A stretch of DNA of 64,000 bases from JAJYUU01 sp963822955 (GCA_963822955.1 CAWGJS010000007.1:496001-560000); one strand, 5' to 3'. Shown: positions 8,985-20,181, counted from the first letter of the stretch. The notes: generated by a model from the sequence alone, not told the origin. Numbers and translations are program-made.

Positions 8985-11212
8985 TCAGCGGGCGCGGGGA
9001 ATGGCAAGCGCGTCCACCGCGATCGCGCCGCCGGGTCCGCAGATCAGCGGGTTGATGTCGAGCGCCTCCAGCTGGTCGCCGAGTTCGAGCGCGAGATCCG
9101 ACAAGCCGGCGATGGCACGCGTCACTGCGCTCAGGTCGGCGGGCTGCATGCCCCGCACACCGGCCAGCAGCTTCGACACGCGGAGTCCAGCGAGTAGCTC
9201 AGCGCCCGTGGCGGCGGACACCGGCGGCAGGGCAACAACCCGGTCGGCGAGCAGCTCCACCAGCACTCCGCCGGCACCGGCCACCACCAGCGGGCCGAGT
9301 TCGGGATCAGTGACGATGCCGAGCGCAAGCTCCGTGCCAGCCGGGACGGTCTGGCAGACCAGGACGCGGGGACCGAGCGGCTGGCCAGGTCCCGATAGGC
9401 CTCCGTCAGCGCGGCGGCATCGCTGATCCCGAGCCGTACCCCACCGACGTCGGACTTGTGCGCGATCCGCGGCTCGTCGGTCTTCAGCACTACCGGGTAG
9501 CCGATCTGCCCGGCGGCCGCGAGCGCTCCGCCGAGATCGGCTACCGCGACCGTGCGCGCCACAGCGATGCCGTACTCGGCGAGCAGTGCCAGCAGCCCGG
9601 CGCCGTTCGGCGCGCCGCCCGTGAGCAGCGCGGCCCCGCGAGCCTGACGGTCGCGGTCGACCGGCAGGGCCTCGCCTTGGCCCGGCGGGGCCGACCGGCG
9701 GGCGTGATCGAGCAGGTGCTTCATCGCGGCCAGTCCCGACCGTGTCCCCTCGAGCACCGGGACGCCGTGCATGCGCAGGTGCGCAGCCAGGTCGATGTCG
9801 ATAACGCTGCCGAGGTTACTGAGAACGGCGAGTGGCTTAGCCGTCCGCTCGGCGACATCCAGCAAGGCGAGCGGGTAGGACCGGTCACAATCCAGCTCGT
9901 GCGCGAGATCGACCGCGAGCGCGACCGCCTCGACGGCAGGGTCGTCCGCCAGCGCGAGCAGGGACCCCCCGAACAGCTCCCGCGTGTCCGCGCCGGTGCC
10001 CCAGACATCCAGCGGGTTCGCCGGCAGCAGGCCGGGATCGAGCAGGCCGGCCAGTCGCTGCACGGTCTCCGGGCCGATCTCGGCGAACGGCACCCCAACC
10101 GACTCGGCCACGTCGGCGACGTGAGCCCGCTCCAGGCCCGAGTCATGCACGGTCGCTATTCCGGCCCTCGGCGGGACGCCCGCCGAGTTCAGCGCGGAAC
10201 TGTCAGCGGCCCCGACGGCAGCGCGCGCCCGGCGGCCGATCGCGAACAGCTCGGTGGTGTCGGCGAACTCCGCCAGGTCGGCGACCCGGTGCACACCGTA
10301 GGCCCTGGCCAGGGCTTCCCAGCTGCCATCCGAGCCGGCCAGGGCGCCAGAGTGCGCAGCGACCATCGCGCGCCCGGACGCCGAGCTGCCCGCCGTGAGC
10401 AGCACCACCGGGACATCGCGGCCGGCAGCGGCAGCGAGTACGTTCCGCAGTCCGGCGCCGTCGCGGATCGCCTCCAGCACGAGCGCGAGCACCCGCGTAC
10501 CCGGCAGGCCCAGCGCGTATTCAAGGTAGGCGGGCGCAGCGGTTACCAGTTCCTGCCCCGACGAGACCGCCAGCGTGAATCCGAACCCGCGGCGCGCGCG
10601 CAGCAGCGCGGAGAATACCGACCCGGAGTGCGTGACCAGCGCGACCGGACCAGCAGGCAGCGGATCGGCTTCGGTATAGCCGAGCGCGCGCAGCCCGTGG
10701 CTGACGTTGGCGAAGCCCATGCAGCCCGCCCCGCACAGCGCCATGCCGGATTCGCGCGCGATCGCGGCGAGCCGGGCGCGCAAGCCGCCGCTGCTGTCGC
10801 CCGGCGCCTTGTCCTCATGCGCGTTCCCGAAGATGACCGCGGACCGGCTGCCGATCGAAGCCGCCAGCGTGAGCTGCTCCTCCAGCGCCGGGTCTGGCAC
10901 CGCCAGCAGCGCCAGGTCGGGCGCCTCCGGCAACTCGGCCAGCGATGGGTAACACCGTCGGCCGTCGATCTCGTCATACCTCGGGTTGACCGGGTAGATA
11001 CGCGGCCGCGCCCCGCTCTTGCCGACCTCTTCCAGCATCCGGCTGCCGAAGGAGCCCGGCCGCGCTGAGGCACCGACCAGCGCGACGCTGCGCGCCTCGA
11101 GCATGGCCCTGACTGCCCCTTCGGCCGCCGGGCTGACGCCGCCCGGCGACCGGAGGGCTAGCTCGTTCCCGGTGGTGTGGGTGTGCTCTTGCTCGCCGGG
11201 CAGCGCCGTCAT
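8985..11212 (-). CDS. ADP-forming acyl-CoA synthetase (acetate--CoA ligase family), one frame break
   Basis: A fused alpha-beta ADP-forming acyl-CoA synthetase of about 742 residues, which makes acyl-CoA from a carboxylic acid, CoA and ATP. The N-terminal CoA-binding domain shows VALVGASARPGSFG. The flavodoxin-like domains follow with the phospho-histidine region AAHSGALAGSD, and a C-terminal ATP-grasp domain has YPVVLKTDEPRIAHKSDVGGV. The frame slips near 9375-9390; the last 100 residues (VAGAGGVLVELLADR to PLICGPGG) are in the next frame and end at 8985. Its ATG overlaps the stop of the PYROXD2-like gene (ATGA), so the two are translated together. In this cluster it would activate the acid made by the oxidases or aminotransferase. 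Confidence 0.85.
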
Positions 11213-12853
11213 GACCGCCGGCTGGCCTTGCGGCCGCTGCCACGGACGGCGGACTTGCGGTCCGCGATCGCGGCACGGGCCGCCTGCCAGCCGGGAATGC
11301 CGCAGACGCCGCCGCCCGCGTGCGTCGCGGAGCTGCCGTAGTACAGGCCGTCGACCGGAGTGCGGTAGTCGGCGAAGCCGGGCGCCGGCCGCATGTGGAA
11401 CAGCTGCTCGAGCGACAGCTCGCCGTGGAAGATGTTGCCGCCGATCAGGCCGTACTCCTGCTCCATCTGGTACGGGCCGATCACGTCCCGGTGCAGGATG
11501 GAGCCCTTGAAGTTCGGCGCGAGCTCGTTGTAGCAGTCGATCATGCGGTCGGCGTACGCCTCGAGCTCCTCGGCGTGCGGCTCGGAGTTCCAGTCTGACG
11601 GCACCCACTGCGTGAACAGCGACATGATGTGCGTGCCCTCGGGGGACAAGCGTCTTGTCGAACGCGGTCGGGATAACGCCGTCGCTGAACGGGCGCACGG
11701 CTGCCTTGCCCTCGCGCGCGTCCTGGAACGCCCGCTCGATGTACTCCATCGTCGGAGCCATCTCGACCGAGCCGGTGTGGTGCTCCTGCAGCTCACTGCC
11801 GGGATCGGCGATGAAGTCCGGCAGCTCGGCGAGCGCCAGGTTGATCTTCACGACACCGCTGCGCGTCTTCCACCGCTCGATGTCGGTCGCGAAGTCCGAC
11901 GGCAGGTTCTCGCGGCCGACCTGCTCGAGGAACGCGGTGCGCGGGTGCAGCGTGGACACGACGACCCTGGCCCGGATCTCCTCGCCGTTCTCCAGCACCA
12001 CGCCAACGGCCCGGCCGCCCTCGATCAGGATCCGGGCGACCGGGGCATTCAGCCGGACCTCGGCGCCGTGCTCCCTGGCCGCGGACTCGATGGCGCTGGA
12101 GACGGCGCCCATGCCGCCTTCCTGGAAGCCCCAGTTGCCCAGGTGGCCGTCGCCGACGTCGCCGATCGAGTGATGCGCCATCACGTACGCGGTGCCCGGC
12201 TCGTACGGCCCGGCCCAGGTTCCGATCACGCCGTTGACGGCCAGGGCGCCCTTCACCTGCGGTGACTCAAACCAGTCGTCGAGGAGGTCAGCGATGCTCA
12301 TGGTCATCAGGCGGGTGACGTCCGCGATCGTGCGGACGTCCAGCCCGCGGTGGCGCCACGCCAGCTTGAGAGTGGCCGCCAGGTCGCGCGGCTTCCGGGA
12401 GCCGATGGCGGGCGGCACGGTGAGCAGCAGCGGGCCGAGGACGTCGGCGAGGCCGGCCAGCCAGGCATCCCACTTCGGCATTGCGTCGGCGTCCTTCTTG
12501 GACCACTGCGACACCGACTCGTGGTTGCGCTTGGCGTCATCGGCATACAGCTTGATCGAGCCACCCTCTGGGAACGCCTGATAGTAGGGGCCCATCGGGT
12601 AGATCTTGTAGCCGTGCCTGTCGAGCTCAAGGTCCTTGATGATCGTCGGCGGCAGCAGGCTCATGACGTAGGACAGCCTGGTGACCTGAAATTCCGGTGC
12701 CTCCGGCCACGGGGACTCGGTGGTCGCGGCACCTCCAGTCTTGTGCCTTCCTTCGAGCACCACCGTCTTCGCCCCGGATCGGGCCAGGTAAGCGGCCGCT
12801 ACCAGCCCGTTGTGCCCTCCGCCTACCACTATGGCGTCGTATGTTGCGGCCAT
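11209..12853 (-). CDS. PYROXD2/phytoene-dehydrogenase-like FAD oxidoreductase, one frame break
   Basis: A flavin amine-oxidase/CrtI-fold protein of about 548 residues. The FAD dinucleotide-binding loop is VVGGGHNGLVAAAYLARSG, followed by an acidic ribose contact (LEGRHK). The C-terminus (GLIGGNIFHGELSLEQLF, then GVCGIPGWQAARAAI) resembles PYROXD2-type oxidoreductases more than true carotenoid desaturases, and no carotenoid genes are near. The frame breaks in the GGGGG run at 11641-11645. After that point a naive reading runs out of frame into the next gene and falsely suggests a 1258-residue fusion. The ATG at 12853 follows the shared operator by 70 bases. The substrate is unknown. Confidence 0.8.
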
Positions 12854-12922
12854 GAGCCAGCCTTCCGTAAGGTTGCGGTCACGCGCCCGCCCGGTCATTG
12901 CAGGCATGTCCGCATGGTGTTT

Positions 12923-12938
12923 GACTGAACGTTCAGTT
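12923..12938. promoter_or_regulatory. TetR-type operator, copy 2, in the divergent regulator promoter
   Basis: GACTGAACGTTCAGTT contains a perfect 14-bp palindrome (ACTGAACGTTCAGT). It lies between the leftward oxidoreductase-synthetase operon and the rightward TetR-ATPase operon. On the leftward strand, TAAACT next to the palindrome fits a -10 box. On the rightward strand, TTGACT (12921-12926) overlaps it as a -35. A regulator sitting here would control itself and both operons, the standard TetR arrangement. Confidence 0.8.
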
Positions 12939-13073
12939 TAGTAAATCTGCTAGCCTGTAGGCAAGAGCAACCCGGCATCGCGCCTGCGATAACCGCGAGC
13001 TAACAAGGACGGCAATACGCAGACAGGCGGCGCGCCAGCAGGAATTATGGCCGTCATGAGAGGAACTGCCGCG

Positions 13074-13677
13074 ATGACGACTCGCGTACCCGAGGGCACC
13101 GAGGTGCCAGGGACCGCTGACCAGCGGCGCGAGCAGATGCTGCACGCCGCGCTCGAGGTCATCTCCGCGCGGGGTTATGCCGATACCCGGATCGCTGACG
13201 TCGCCGAGCGCGCGGGCGTGAGTCCGGCGCTCGTCATCTACTACTTCAAGACGAAGGATCAGCTGCTCACCGAGGCCATCAGGTACTACGAGGACAACTG
13301 GTACGCCGAGGGGCAGCAGCAGGATGGCCGGCCTGGCCACGGCCGCTGCGCGACTCGAGGAGTTCGTGGCCATGAGCTGCCTGTCCGAGGAGGATCCCGG
13401 GCCGGAGAGCTCCTGGCAGCTCTGGCTGGACTTCTGGGCCCAGGCGGCGAGGAACCCCGAGGTAGCCGGCGTCCGGCAGAAATCCGATGAGCGCTGGCGG
13501 CAGGTCATCTCGTCCCTCGTCCAGGAGGGGCAGGAGGCGGGCGAGTTCCGCGATGTCGATGTGGACAGCTTCGCCATCTACCTCTCGACGCTGCTAGACG
13601 GACTTACCATCCAGATCGCCCTTGATGATCCGGTAGTTGACTCAGTGCGTGCTTTTGAGCTAAGCATGCTTTTGTAG
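13074..13677 (+). CDS. TetR family transcriptional regulator, one frame break
   Basis: About 200 residues. The N-terminal helix-turn-helix is typical of TetR: AALEVISARGYADTRIADVA, then ERAGVSPALVIYYFKTKDQLL. The C-terminal ligand-binding helices (SSWQLWLDFWAQAARNPEV and onward) are in the next frame; the slip is near 13306-13325. The ATG at 13074 follows AGAGGAAC; two upstream ATGs (13047, 13056) are in frame but less well placed. It is divergent from the oxidoreductase-synthetase operon, with the palindrome between them, and leads the importer ATPase gene. It is the best candidate for the protein that binds all the GACTGAAC-type operators in the window. Confidence 0.85.
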
Positions 13678-13764
13678 CTGATCAGCTGGGCTTTGCCTGG
13701 ACACCCGGCCGCGGCCGAGACGCAGCGAGCCGGAAGGCATCACAAGAAGGGTAGGTGGCCGCAG

Positions 13765-14902
13765 ATGGCTGGTGGCCGCATCGAGCTGGTCTCGCTGACC
13801 AAGCGCTTTACCGAGGTCGCGGTCGACAACATCGACCTGCAGATCGCCAGCGGCGAGTTCTTCTCCCTGCTCGGCCCGTCCGGCTGCGGTAAGACAACCA
13901 CCCTGCGGCTCATCGCCGGCTTCGAGCAGCCGACCTCCGGCCGGATAATGCTCGATGGCATCGACGTGTCGGCCGTGCCGCCGCACCGCCGGAACGTGAA
14001 CACGGTGTTCCAGAGCTATGCGCTGTTCCCGTTCCTGACGGTGTTCGACAACGTCGCCTTCGGACTGCGGAACAAGCGGCTGCCCAAGGCCGAGCTGGAC
14101 GAGCGCGTCTACTCCGCTCTTGAGCTGGTGAAGCTCGCGGTCGTTCGCCAAGCGGCGGCCCGGCCAGCTGTCCGGCGGCCAGCAGCAGCGAGTCGCGCTA
14201 GCCAGGGCGCTGGTGCTGCAGCCGTCGGTGCTGCTGCTTGACGAGCCGCTCGGCGCGCTGGACGCCAAGCTCCGCCGGTCACTCAAAGTCGAGCTCAAGG
14301 CACTGCAGGAGCAGGTCGGGATCACGTTCCTCTACGTCACGCACGACCAGGAGGAAGCGCTGACCATGTCCGACCGGCTGGCGGTCATGCGGGACGGCAA
14401 GATCGTCCAGATCGGCCGGCCGACCGACGTCTATGAGCAGCCGGCCGATACCTACGTGGCCGACTTCCTGGGCGTCTCGAACCTGATGCCAGTCGACGTT
14501 GTGTCCCGCGGCCCTGGCTCACAGTGTGAGGTGCGGCTCGGCGAGTCAGTGCTGACCGTTGAGCACGGCGGCCTGGACGCACCCGACCGCTCGCACGCGG
14601 TCATCCGGCCGGAACGCGTGCGGATCGAGGAGTACGGCTCGCCCGGCCCGAACCGGATCCCCGCCATGGTCGAGCGGCTGGTCTACCTCGGCTCATCGAC
14701 GCAGGTGTTCCTCCGGCTGGCGGCAGGCGCCGACGTGCAGGCGCTGCTGCAGAACGACGGCGACCAGGGTCAGCTCAAGCAGGGCACGCCGGTCCACGCC
14801 TACCTCGCACCGGACGCGCTGCGGGTACTCGCTGGCGGCGACACGGCCGCGGACCTGAACGCTGCCGACGCAGAGCCGGAGGAGATCCGCCAGGCCAGCT
14901 GA
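13765..14902 (+). CDS. Pot-type ABC importer ATPase (PotA-like), one frame break
   Basis: A nucleotide-binding subunit of about 379 residues. Walker A GPSGCGKT, Q-loop VFQSYALFPF, signature LSGGQQQRVALARAL, Walker B LLLDEP and the switch HDQEEAL are all present. The C-terminus has a TOBE-type regulatory domain (from about VVSRGPGSQCEV). The frame changes near 14140-14150, between helix ELVKLA and the signature motif. The ATG at 13765 is preceded by AAGGGTAGGTGG. It lies 87 bases after the TetR stop, so the two are probably one operon. It is the likely energy unit for the permeases at 6941-8841, from which it is separated by the opposing operon. Confidence 0.88.
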
Positions 14903-14968
14903 CCGCCGCTGGCGGCGCGGACTGAGCGCGGAATCAGCTCCGCACAGCTGGGGTGCTCCGTCAGGGAT

Positions 14969-15016
14969 ATGGCTAATCACTGCATTAGCCATGGTTCAAG
15001 GTCTATTCTCACGCGC
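14969..15016 (+). promoter_or_regulatory. 9-bp inverted repeat and candidate leaderless promoter
   Basis: ATGGCTAAT (14969-14977), a 6-base loop and ATTAGCCAT (14984-14992) form a perfect inverted repeat. TATTCT (15004-15009) lies 7 bases before the GTG at 15017, the spacing of a leaderless transcript, with a poor -35 (TGCATT) overlapping the repeat. The ATG inside the repeat is in frame with the coding sequence, but the symmetry suggests an operator or hairpin rather than coding sequence. Confidence 0.4.
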
Positions 15017-18000
15017 GTGAGAAACACACTTCGGGGGAGCCGCGTTGTCGCGGTCAGCGTCCTTGCAGTCAGCACCGCGATCAGCGCGGCGGTCGCAACC
15101 GCAGGCACGGCGGGTGCGAGCACATCGGCAGCCGCCAAGACATCTGCATCTGTCACCAGGGCCGCGCGGGCCAGCAACGCTGCGGCGGTCAGCAGTCTGG
15201 CGAGCCGCCAGCCCAGCGTGCTTCAGCTCGCCATGCTCCGCGAGCGGGAGCAGTGGTCCGGGCGCGGCGCGCCGGCCAGGCTCGGCGCCATCACCGGCAC
15301 CGTGGTCGGTTTCGATGGACAGCCGGTCGCGGGCGCCTGCGTAACTGCCGTCGCCACCGGCCGCACCATCACTGCGGCAGCCGCGCCGGACGGCACGTTC
15401 CGGCTCGCCGGCCTGCCGGCCGGCAGCTACGCGCTGAAGTACCGGGACTGTGCCGCCGCGGGCCGGTACCTGACGACCTGGTCCGGCGGCGCCGTCGAGC
15501 AGAGCACGGCCGCGCGCGTGCAGGTCGCCGCAGGCCAGGTACGCCACGTTGCCGTCACGGCGTTGCGGCCTGTCAATCTCTTCGCCGCCATCGCCGCCCA
15601 GCAGGCGTCATTCCGGCGGGAGCTCGCCGCCGGTGACCGCGATCTCCCCGCCGCGGCAGCAGCAAAGACCGGCAAGATCGCCGGCAAGGTCACCGGTAAG
15701 GGCAAGCCGCTGAGCGGCATCTGCGTGACGGCGCTCACCGGTCAGCGGGTGGACCGGCTACGTCGCGGTCGACCACAAAGCACGGCACCTATACGGTGCG
15801 CGACGTCGCGCCGGGCAAGTATCACGTCATCTTTGCCGGGCCCTTCTGCCCAGCCCGCGGGAACTGGCTGCTGCAGGTCTACAAGGACGACAACAGCCCG
15901 TCCGCTCTGTTCCGTGGCGGGACAGTCGTCAGGGTCCGCGCCGGTCACAAGACTGCCGGGCATCAACGGGAACCTGCGTCTCGGCGGCGAGATTTCCGGC
16001 ACTGTCACCAGCAAGTCCGGCGCCAAGCTGCGCGGCATCTGCGTCATACGCACTCGGCGGCCCCGCCGTCTGTCGGCCTTCGGCTTCGGCGAGATCACAC
16101 GGCGGCGAACGGCGTCTACCACGTGCACGCGCTGGCCCCAGGCAAGTACACGCTGCAGTTCGCGATCGGCTGCGGCTCGCACGGGAGCAACTACGCCCCG
16201 GCTACGCGCCGCGCCGTCAAGATCGGCCTCGGGCAGCACCTGACGGTGAACGAGGAGCTCGCGCCAGGGCGCGAGCATCAGCGGCAAGGTGACGCTGACC
16301 AGCAGCTCAGGCAAGCCACTCGCAGGGATCTGCGTGTTCGCCAGCAACCGAGCGGATCGGTCAACTCGGACGCGGCCACCAACCACGACGGCGACTACCG
16401 GGTCCTCGGCCTCACCGGTGGCAGCTACGAGCTCGACTTCGGCCCTGGCTGCAACAACAACGGGAACTACACCGACGGCGTTTGCTATCGCACGCACGAC
16501 CGCTGGCAAGCAGACAAGCGGAGTCAACGCCGTGCTCCAGGTGGGCGCCAAGATCTCCGGAACGATAACGAACGCCGACGACCAGCCCGTGACGGGTATC
16601 TGCTTCGAAATCGTGGGCAACGATTCCGTGGGTGAGTACGAGGGTTTCGACACCTCCGGCTCCTACGTCATTAACCAGCTCGTGGCCGGGACCTACCAGA
16701 TGGGCTTCTTCGGCGGCTGCGGGAACCGCGGCAGCTACGCGCCGGACTGGTATAACAACCAGCCCAGCGAGAACACGGCCACGCCAATCACGCTGGCGCA
16801 CCGGCCAGAGCTTCACTGCCAACGCCGTGCTCCAGCCGGGCGCGACGATTACCGGGAAGGTCACCGACGCAGCAGGGCACGGGCTATCCGGGATCTGCGT
16901 CGATGCCGTATCGCCGTCCGACGCTGAGCTGGGCCCGGCCGTCCCCGGCGCCGCCAGGCCGATAGCCGCCACGGCAGCTACACGTTGTCCAATCTGGCAC
17001 CGGGCCAGTACCTGATCAACTTTGGCTGCGGGTCCGGCCGCCGGTACGGCGATCAGTGGTTCCCCGGCGCGACAGCTCGCAGGCACCGCTGACCTGGTGT
17101 CAGCCCAGGCCGGCAAGACATCGGGGATTAACGCCGTGCTGAAGCCAGGCGGCAGCATCAGCGGCATCGTCACCGGCAACGGCGGGCATCCGCTTGCTGG
17201 CGTCTGCGCGGCTGGCTGTCAACACCAAGGGCGCTCTGCCCCCGGTGCGCGGCCTCGTCGGCTCTTCGTCATCGCGTTCGCCGGCATCAGACGAGGTGGC
17301 CTGCTCGCGGTTACCGGCCGGCAGGGTACCTACCGGATCTCTGGTCTGGCGGCAGGCAGCTACCAGGTGACGTTCATCCCGTGCTCCGGCTCGTTCCGAT
17401 ACGCCGAGCAGTGGTACCGGGGCAAGGCAACGGCGCTCGCCGCGACCGATGTCACGGTGCGCGCGGGCAAGACGACGTCCGGCATCGACGGCCGTCTCGT
17501 CCTCGGCGGGACGATCTCCGGCCGCGTGACCGGCACGACCGCTAATCCGCTGCGCAACATCTGCGTCGTCGCCGTCGGCCAGTCCGGGGGGCCCATTGGC
17601 GTAGCCGTGACCGGCAAGGCCGGCACCTACGCCATCGAGGGTCTGGCCTCGGGCCGGTACACCGTCGGAGTTCTCGCCCTGCGGCAACCAGAACTTTGTC
17701 ACGGTGATCGCGCACGCGCGGGTGATCGCGCCGCATGCGACGACCGGGGTCGATGCCACGATGCACCCGGCGGCTCGATCGCCGGGGTCGTCACGGCGGG
17801 ATCGGCGTCCGGGCCGCCGGTGTCCGAGTCCTGCGTCGAGGTCTACAGCGCACAACTCCGCCCAGCTCGTCGGCTTCGGGTTCACCGGCCTGGACGGCAG
17901 TTACCTGGCAAGCGGTCTGGCCGCAGGGAACTACCAGGTCTACTTCGGTGACCCGCAGTGCATGCTGTCCAGCGCCCGGCCTGGCCCCGCAGTGGTACAA

Positions 18001-18395
18001 CGGTCAGCTCACCCAGGCGAGCGCAACTGACGGTCCCGGTGACCGTGGGCATACCACCGTCGTCCATCGACGCGGCCCTGCAGCCGGACGGGCGAGATCA
18101 CCGGCACCGTCTCCGGGCCGACGGCCACGCCGTCGCCGGCGCCTGCGTCACAGCAGTGCCGCTCCCGCAGACGGGTCGCTGCCCATGGTCGCCGTGACCG
18201 GAGGCGGCGGCTACACTCTCGGCGATCTTGTTCCCGGCGGGTACAAGGTGAGTTCTCCGCCGGCTGCGGCGCAACTCGGGTACGCGAGCCAGTGGTGGAA
18301 CGACGCGAGCTCGCGAAAGCGCCGCCAAGGTCATCACCGTCGGGCCCAACCAGGACGTGTCCGCCATCAGCGCCACAGCTAGAGCGGCAAGCTGA
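15017..18395 (+). CDS. Secreted ten-repeat carboxypeptidase-regulatory-like protein, frame broken many times
   Basis: A signal peptide (VRNTLRGSRVVAVSVLAV, Ala-rich) is followed by ten tandem repeats of about 95 residues. Each repeat opens with G-x-I-x-G-x-V and G-I-C-V, contains a G-x-Y-x-L-x-P-G-x-Y turn, and ends with a G-C-G-x-x-x-x-Y type segment. This is the carboxypeptidase-regulatory-like/Cna-B beta-sandwich pattern with one conserved cysteine pair per repeat. No sortase motif or C-terminal anchor is seen, so it is probably secreted. The coding frame changes about twenty times (for example near 15745, 15955, 16095, 16345, 16515 and 16805), yet conserved repeat sequence resumes each time. 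The stop is placed at 18393 by following the last frame (VITVGPNQDVSAISATARAAS). A much cleaner paralogue lies at 28876. This copy is either a pseudogene or badly sequenced. Confidence 0.7.
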
Positions 18396-18398
18396 CAG

Positions 18399-18449
18399 CT
18401 CTGCCAGCCGGCAGAGGGCGGGTTCCGTCGTGGCCCGGGGCCACGACGG
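18399..18449. terminator. Two hairpins between convergent genes
   Basis: CTCTGCC/GGCAGAG (18399-18405 with 18410-18416) and the near-perfect 25-base palindrome CCGTCGTGGCCC-G-GGGCCACGACGG (18425-18449) lie between the end of the repeat protein and the end of the leftward cupin gene. The second is a strong stem without a U-tract and probably serves as a bidirectional terminator. Confidence 0.6.
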
Positions 18450-18521
18450 CAAGTCACGCCCAACCGGCAGCACGCGCCCGGTCCCTGCGCAGGGGCCGGC
18501 CGCGCTCATGCTGCGCTGCGC

Positions 18522-18865
18522 CTAGAAGAGGACGAAGACCTTGCGGATCGTCTCGTGGATGTCCCAGGTACCGGCCCAGCCGTTCGGGAAGAACGCGGTG
18601 TCACCCGCACCGATCTCGAGCGGCTCGCCGCCGTCAGGTGTCACGGTCATGCGGCCAGGACAGGATGTGCACGAACTCGTGCTGCTCCTGCTTCCAGTAC
18701 GAGGGGCCAGGCGAGCACTCCCACACGCCGATCTCCTGGCCGTCGTCCTGCCACAGCGTAAAGACCGCTGGTCTGCATGGGCTCGCCGGTTGCCTCTTCA
18801 AGCGGGCCCCAGTCCTCCAGTTCCGCGGTAGCGGCGGAGGCGAGGTACGGAGTTACGTCGGTCAT
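18522..18865 (-). CDS. Small cupin protein (DUF861 type), two frame breaks
   Basis: Reading three frames in turn gives a single-domain cupin of about 114 residues. It starts MTDVTPYLASAATAELEDWG, passes through the first cupin motif (GVWECSPGPSYWKQEQHEFV, then HIL) and ends with the second (GDTAFFPNGWAGTWDIHE, then RKVFVLF). This is the DUF861 pattern of (S)-ureidoglycine-aminohydrolase-like cupins. The breaks are near 18760-18775 and 18640-18660. An AGGAAAG precedes the ATG. It lies 86 bases behind the DadA-like oxidoreductase on the same strand, a pairing often seen in amine catabolic operons. Its role could be ligand sensing or a small enzymatic step; I cannot say which. Confidence 0.7.
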
Positions 18866-18951
18866 GGTGCCGATCTTTCCTTTCTGAAGGAGTTCAGGTG
18901 GCTCGGATCGGCGAGGTGGCCATACCGAGCCCGGTTGCCGGTGACGCAGGG

Positions 18952-20181
18952 TCAGGACAGCGTGAGCTTGCCCGGTGCCTGCGGTGCATGCTCAGGGAAC
19001 GGCAGCGCAATCGGGTCGGTGCCGAGCCTGCGAGTTCCCGGCCGCGTCGAACCGGTCCAGGCCGAGATCGGCAACTTCGACCACATCAGACTTGCCGGTG
19101 AGCGCGACGTCAGCGGCCGCCCTGGCGACCGCGGGGCCCCACATCATCCCGGCGCCTCCGGCGCTGGCGATCGTAACGCCGCGTCAAGACCTGGCCGCCG
19201 CTGATCGCCGGGCCGATGATCGGCAGGTGGTCCGGCGTGTAGTCGATGGTGGCCGCCCAAACGCGCCGAAGGCCGAGCCCAGCGGTGACGGGGACCAGCT
19301 CGGCCAGCCGCTGACGCATCAGCGCCAGGTACGGCTCGTCGATGCAGGCGGCCTCGCCAGGCGTCTCGTCCGGGTTGCTCATGCCGAACAGCAGCCCGCC
19401 CTCCTCCGGCCGCCAGTACAGCCCGGCCGCGAGGTCGAACACCATCGGCACGCGCTCGGGAGCCAGGTCAGGATGCGGCTGCGTGACCGCGACCTGATGC
19501 CGGACGCCGCCGGCCGGAACGGCGATGCCGGCCACGTCCGGCCACGTCCGCCAGCTCCGGGCCGCCGGTCAGCACGACCAGCGGCGTGCTGATCGGGCCG
19601 GCCGAGGTCTGCACCCCGGTCACGACGTCCTTCGCGGCCTCATGAAAGCCGAGGAACTCGACGTGCTCGCGCACCTCGACGCCGGAGATGGCGAGCGCCA
19701 CTGCGTACGCGGTCACGTTCCGCGGCGGCGTGAGGTAGCCGTCTTCGGCGCAGTAGGTTCCGCCCAGCGTCCGGCCCGGAGTCAGGGTCGGGTTGAGCGC
19801 ATCCAGCTGGCCCGGCTCCAGCCAGCGGACTGCCAAGCCGAGGGCGTTCTGCATGGCCATGCGCTCGCGGGCGGCCGCAACCTCGGCCTCGGTGAAGCAC
19901 GGCAGCAGGTAGCCCTGCGGGGTGAAGCCGGAGTCGATGCCAAGCTCGTCGTGCTGGCTGAGGTAGAACTTGCGGGACCATTCGCCGAGTTTCACGGCCC
20001 ACGGCGTGCCGCCCTGCGTGCGCACTATGCCTGCTGCCCGGCTGCTGGCGCCCTGGCCGAGCGTCCGCTTCTCCAGAAGCACCACTCGCTCGAGGCCGCT
20101 GCGCCGCAGGAAGTACGCGCACCATGCGCCGACTGTCCCGCCGCCTACGACCACCGCATCTGCGGTCTCGCTTACCTGCAT
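18952..20181 (-). CDS. DadA-like FAD-dependent amine/amino-acid oxidoreductase, about three frame breaks
   Basis: About 410 residues, the usual size of the DAO (glycine/D-amino acid oxidase) family. The FAD loop is VVVGGGTVGAWCAYFLRRSG, and later family segments include YTPDHLPIIGP and AGGAGMMWGPAVA. The frame changes near 19490-19540, 19180-19200 and 19020-19040; following it through, the protein ends in PIALPFPEHAPQAPGKLTLS at a TGA (18952-18954). The ATG at 20181 is followed directly by the FAD-binding strand, which supports it as the start. It heads a leftward pair with the cupin. A regulon palindrome lies 226 bases upstream. The likely reaction is oxidation of a secondary amine, N-methyl amino acid or amine-derived acid, with hydrogen peroxide or a quinone as acceptor; the substrate is unknown. 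Confidence 0.8.

Noticed and set aside
11209..12853. Assignment of the FAD protein as a carotenoid phytoene desaturase
   Set aside because: No phytoene synthase or other carotenoid gene is present, and the C-terminal sequence fits the PYROXD2-type oxidoreductases better.
9131..12907. A continuous 1258-residue reading frame that looks like an oxidoreductase fused to an acyl-CoA synthetase
   Set aside because: After the G run at 11641 the frame reads through the oxidoreductase out of phase (Arg/Ala/Pro-rich nonsense) before entering the synthetase at its own ATG (11212). The true oxidoreductase C-terminus is in another frame and stops at 11209. It is two genes with an ATGA overlap.
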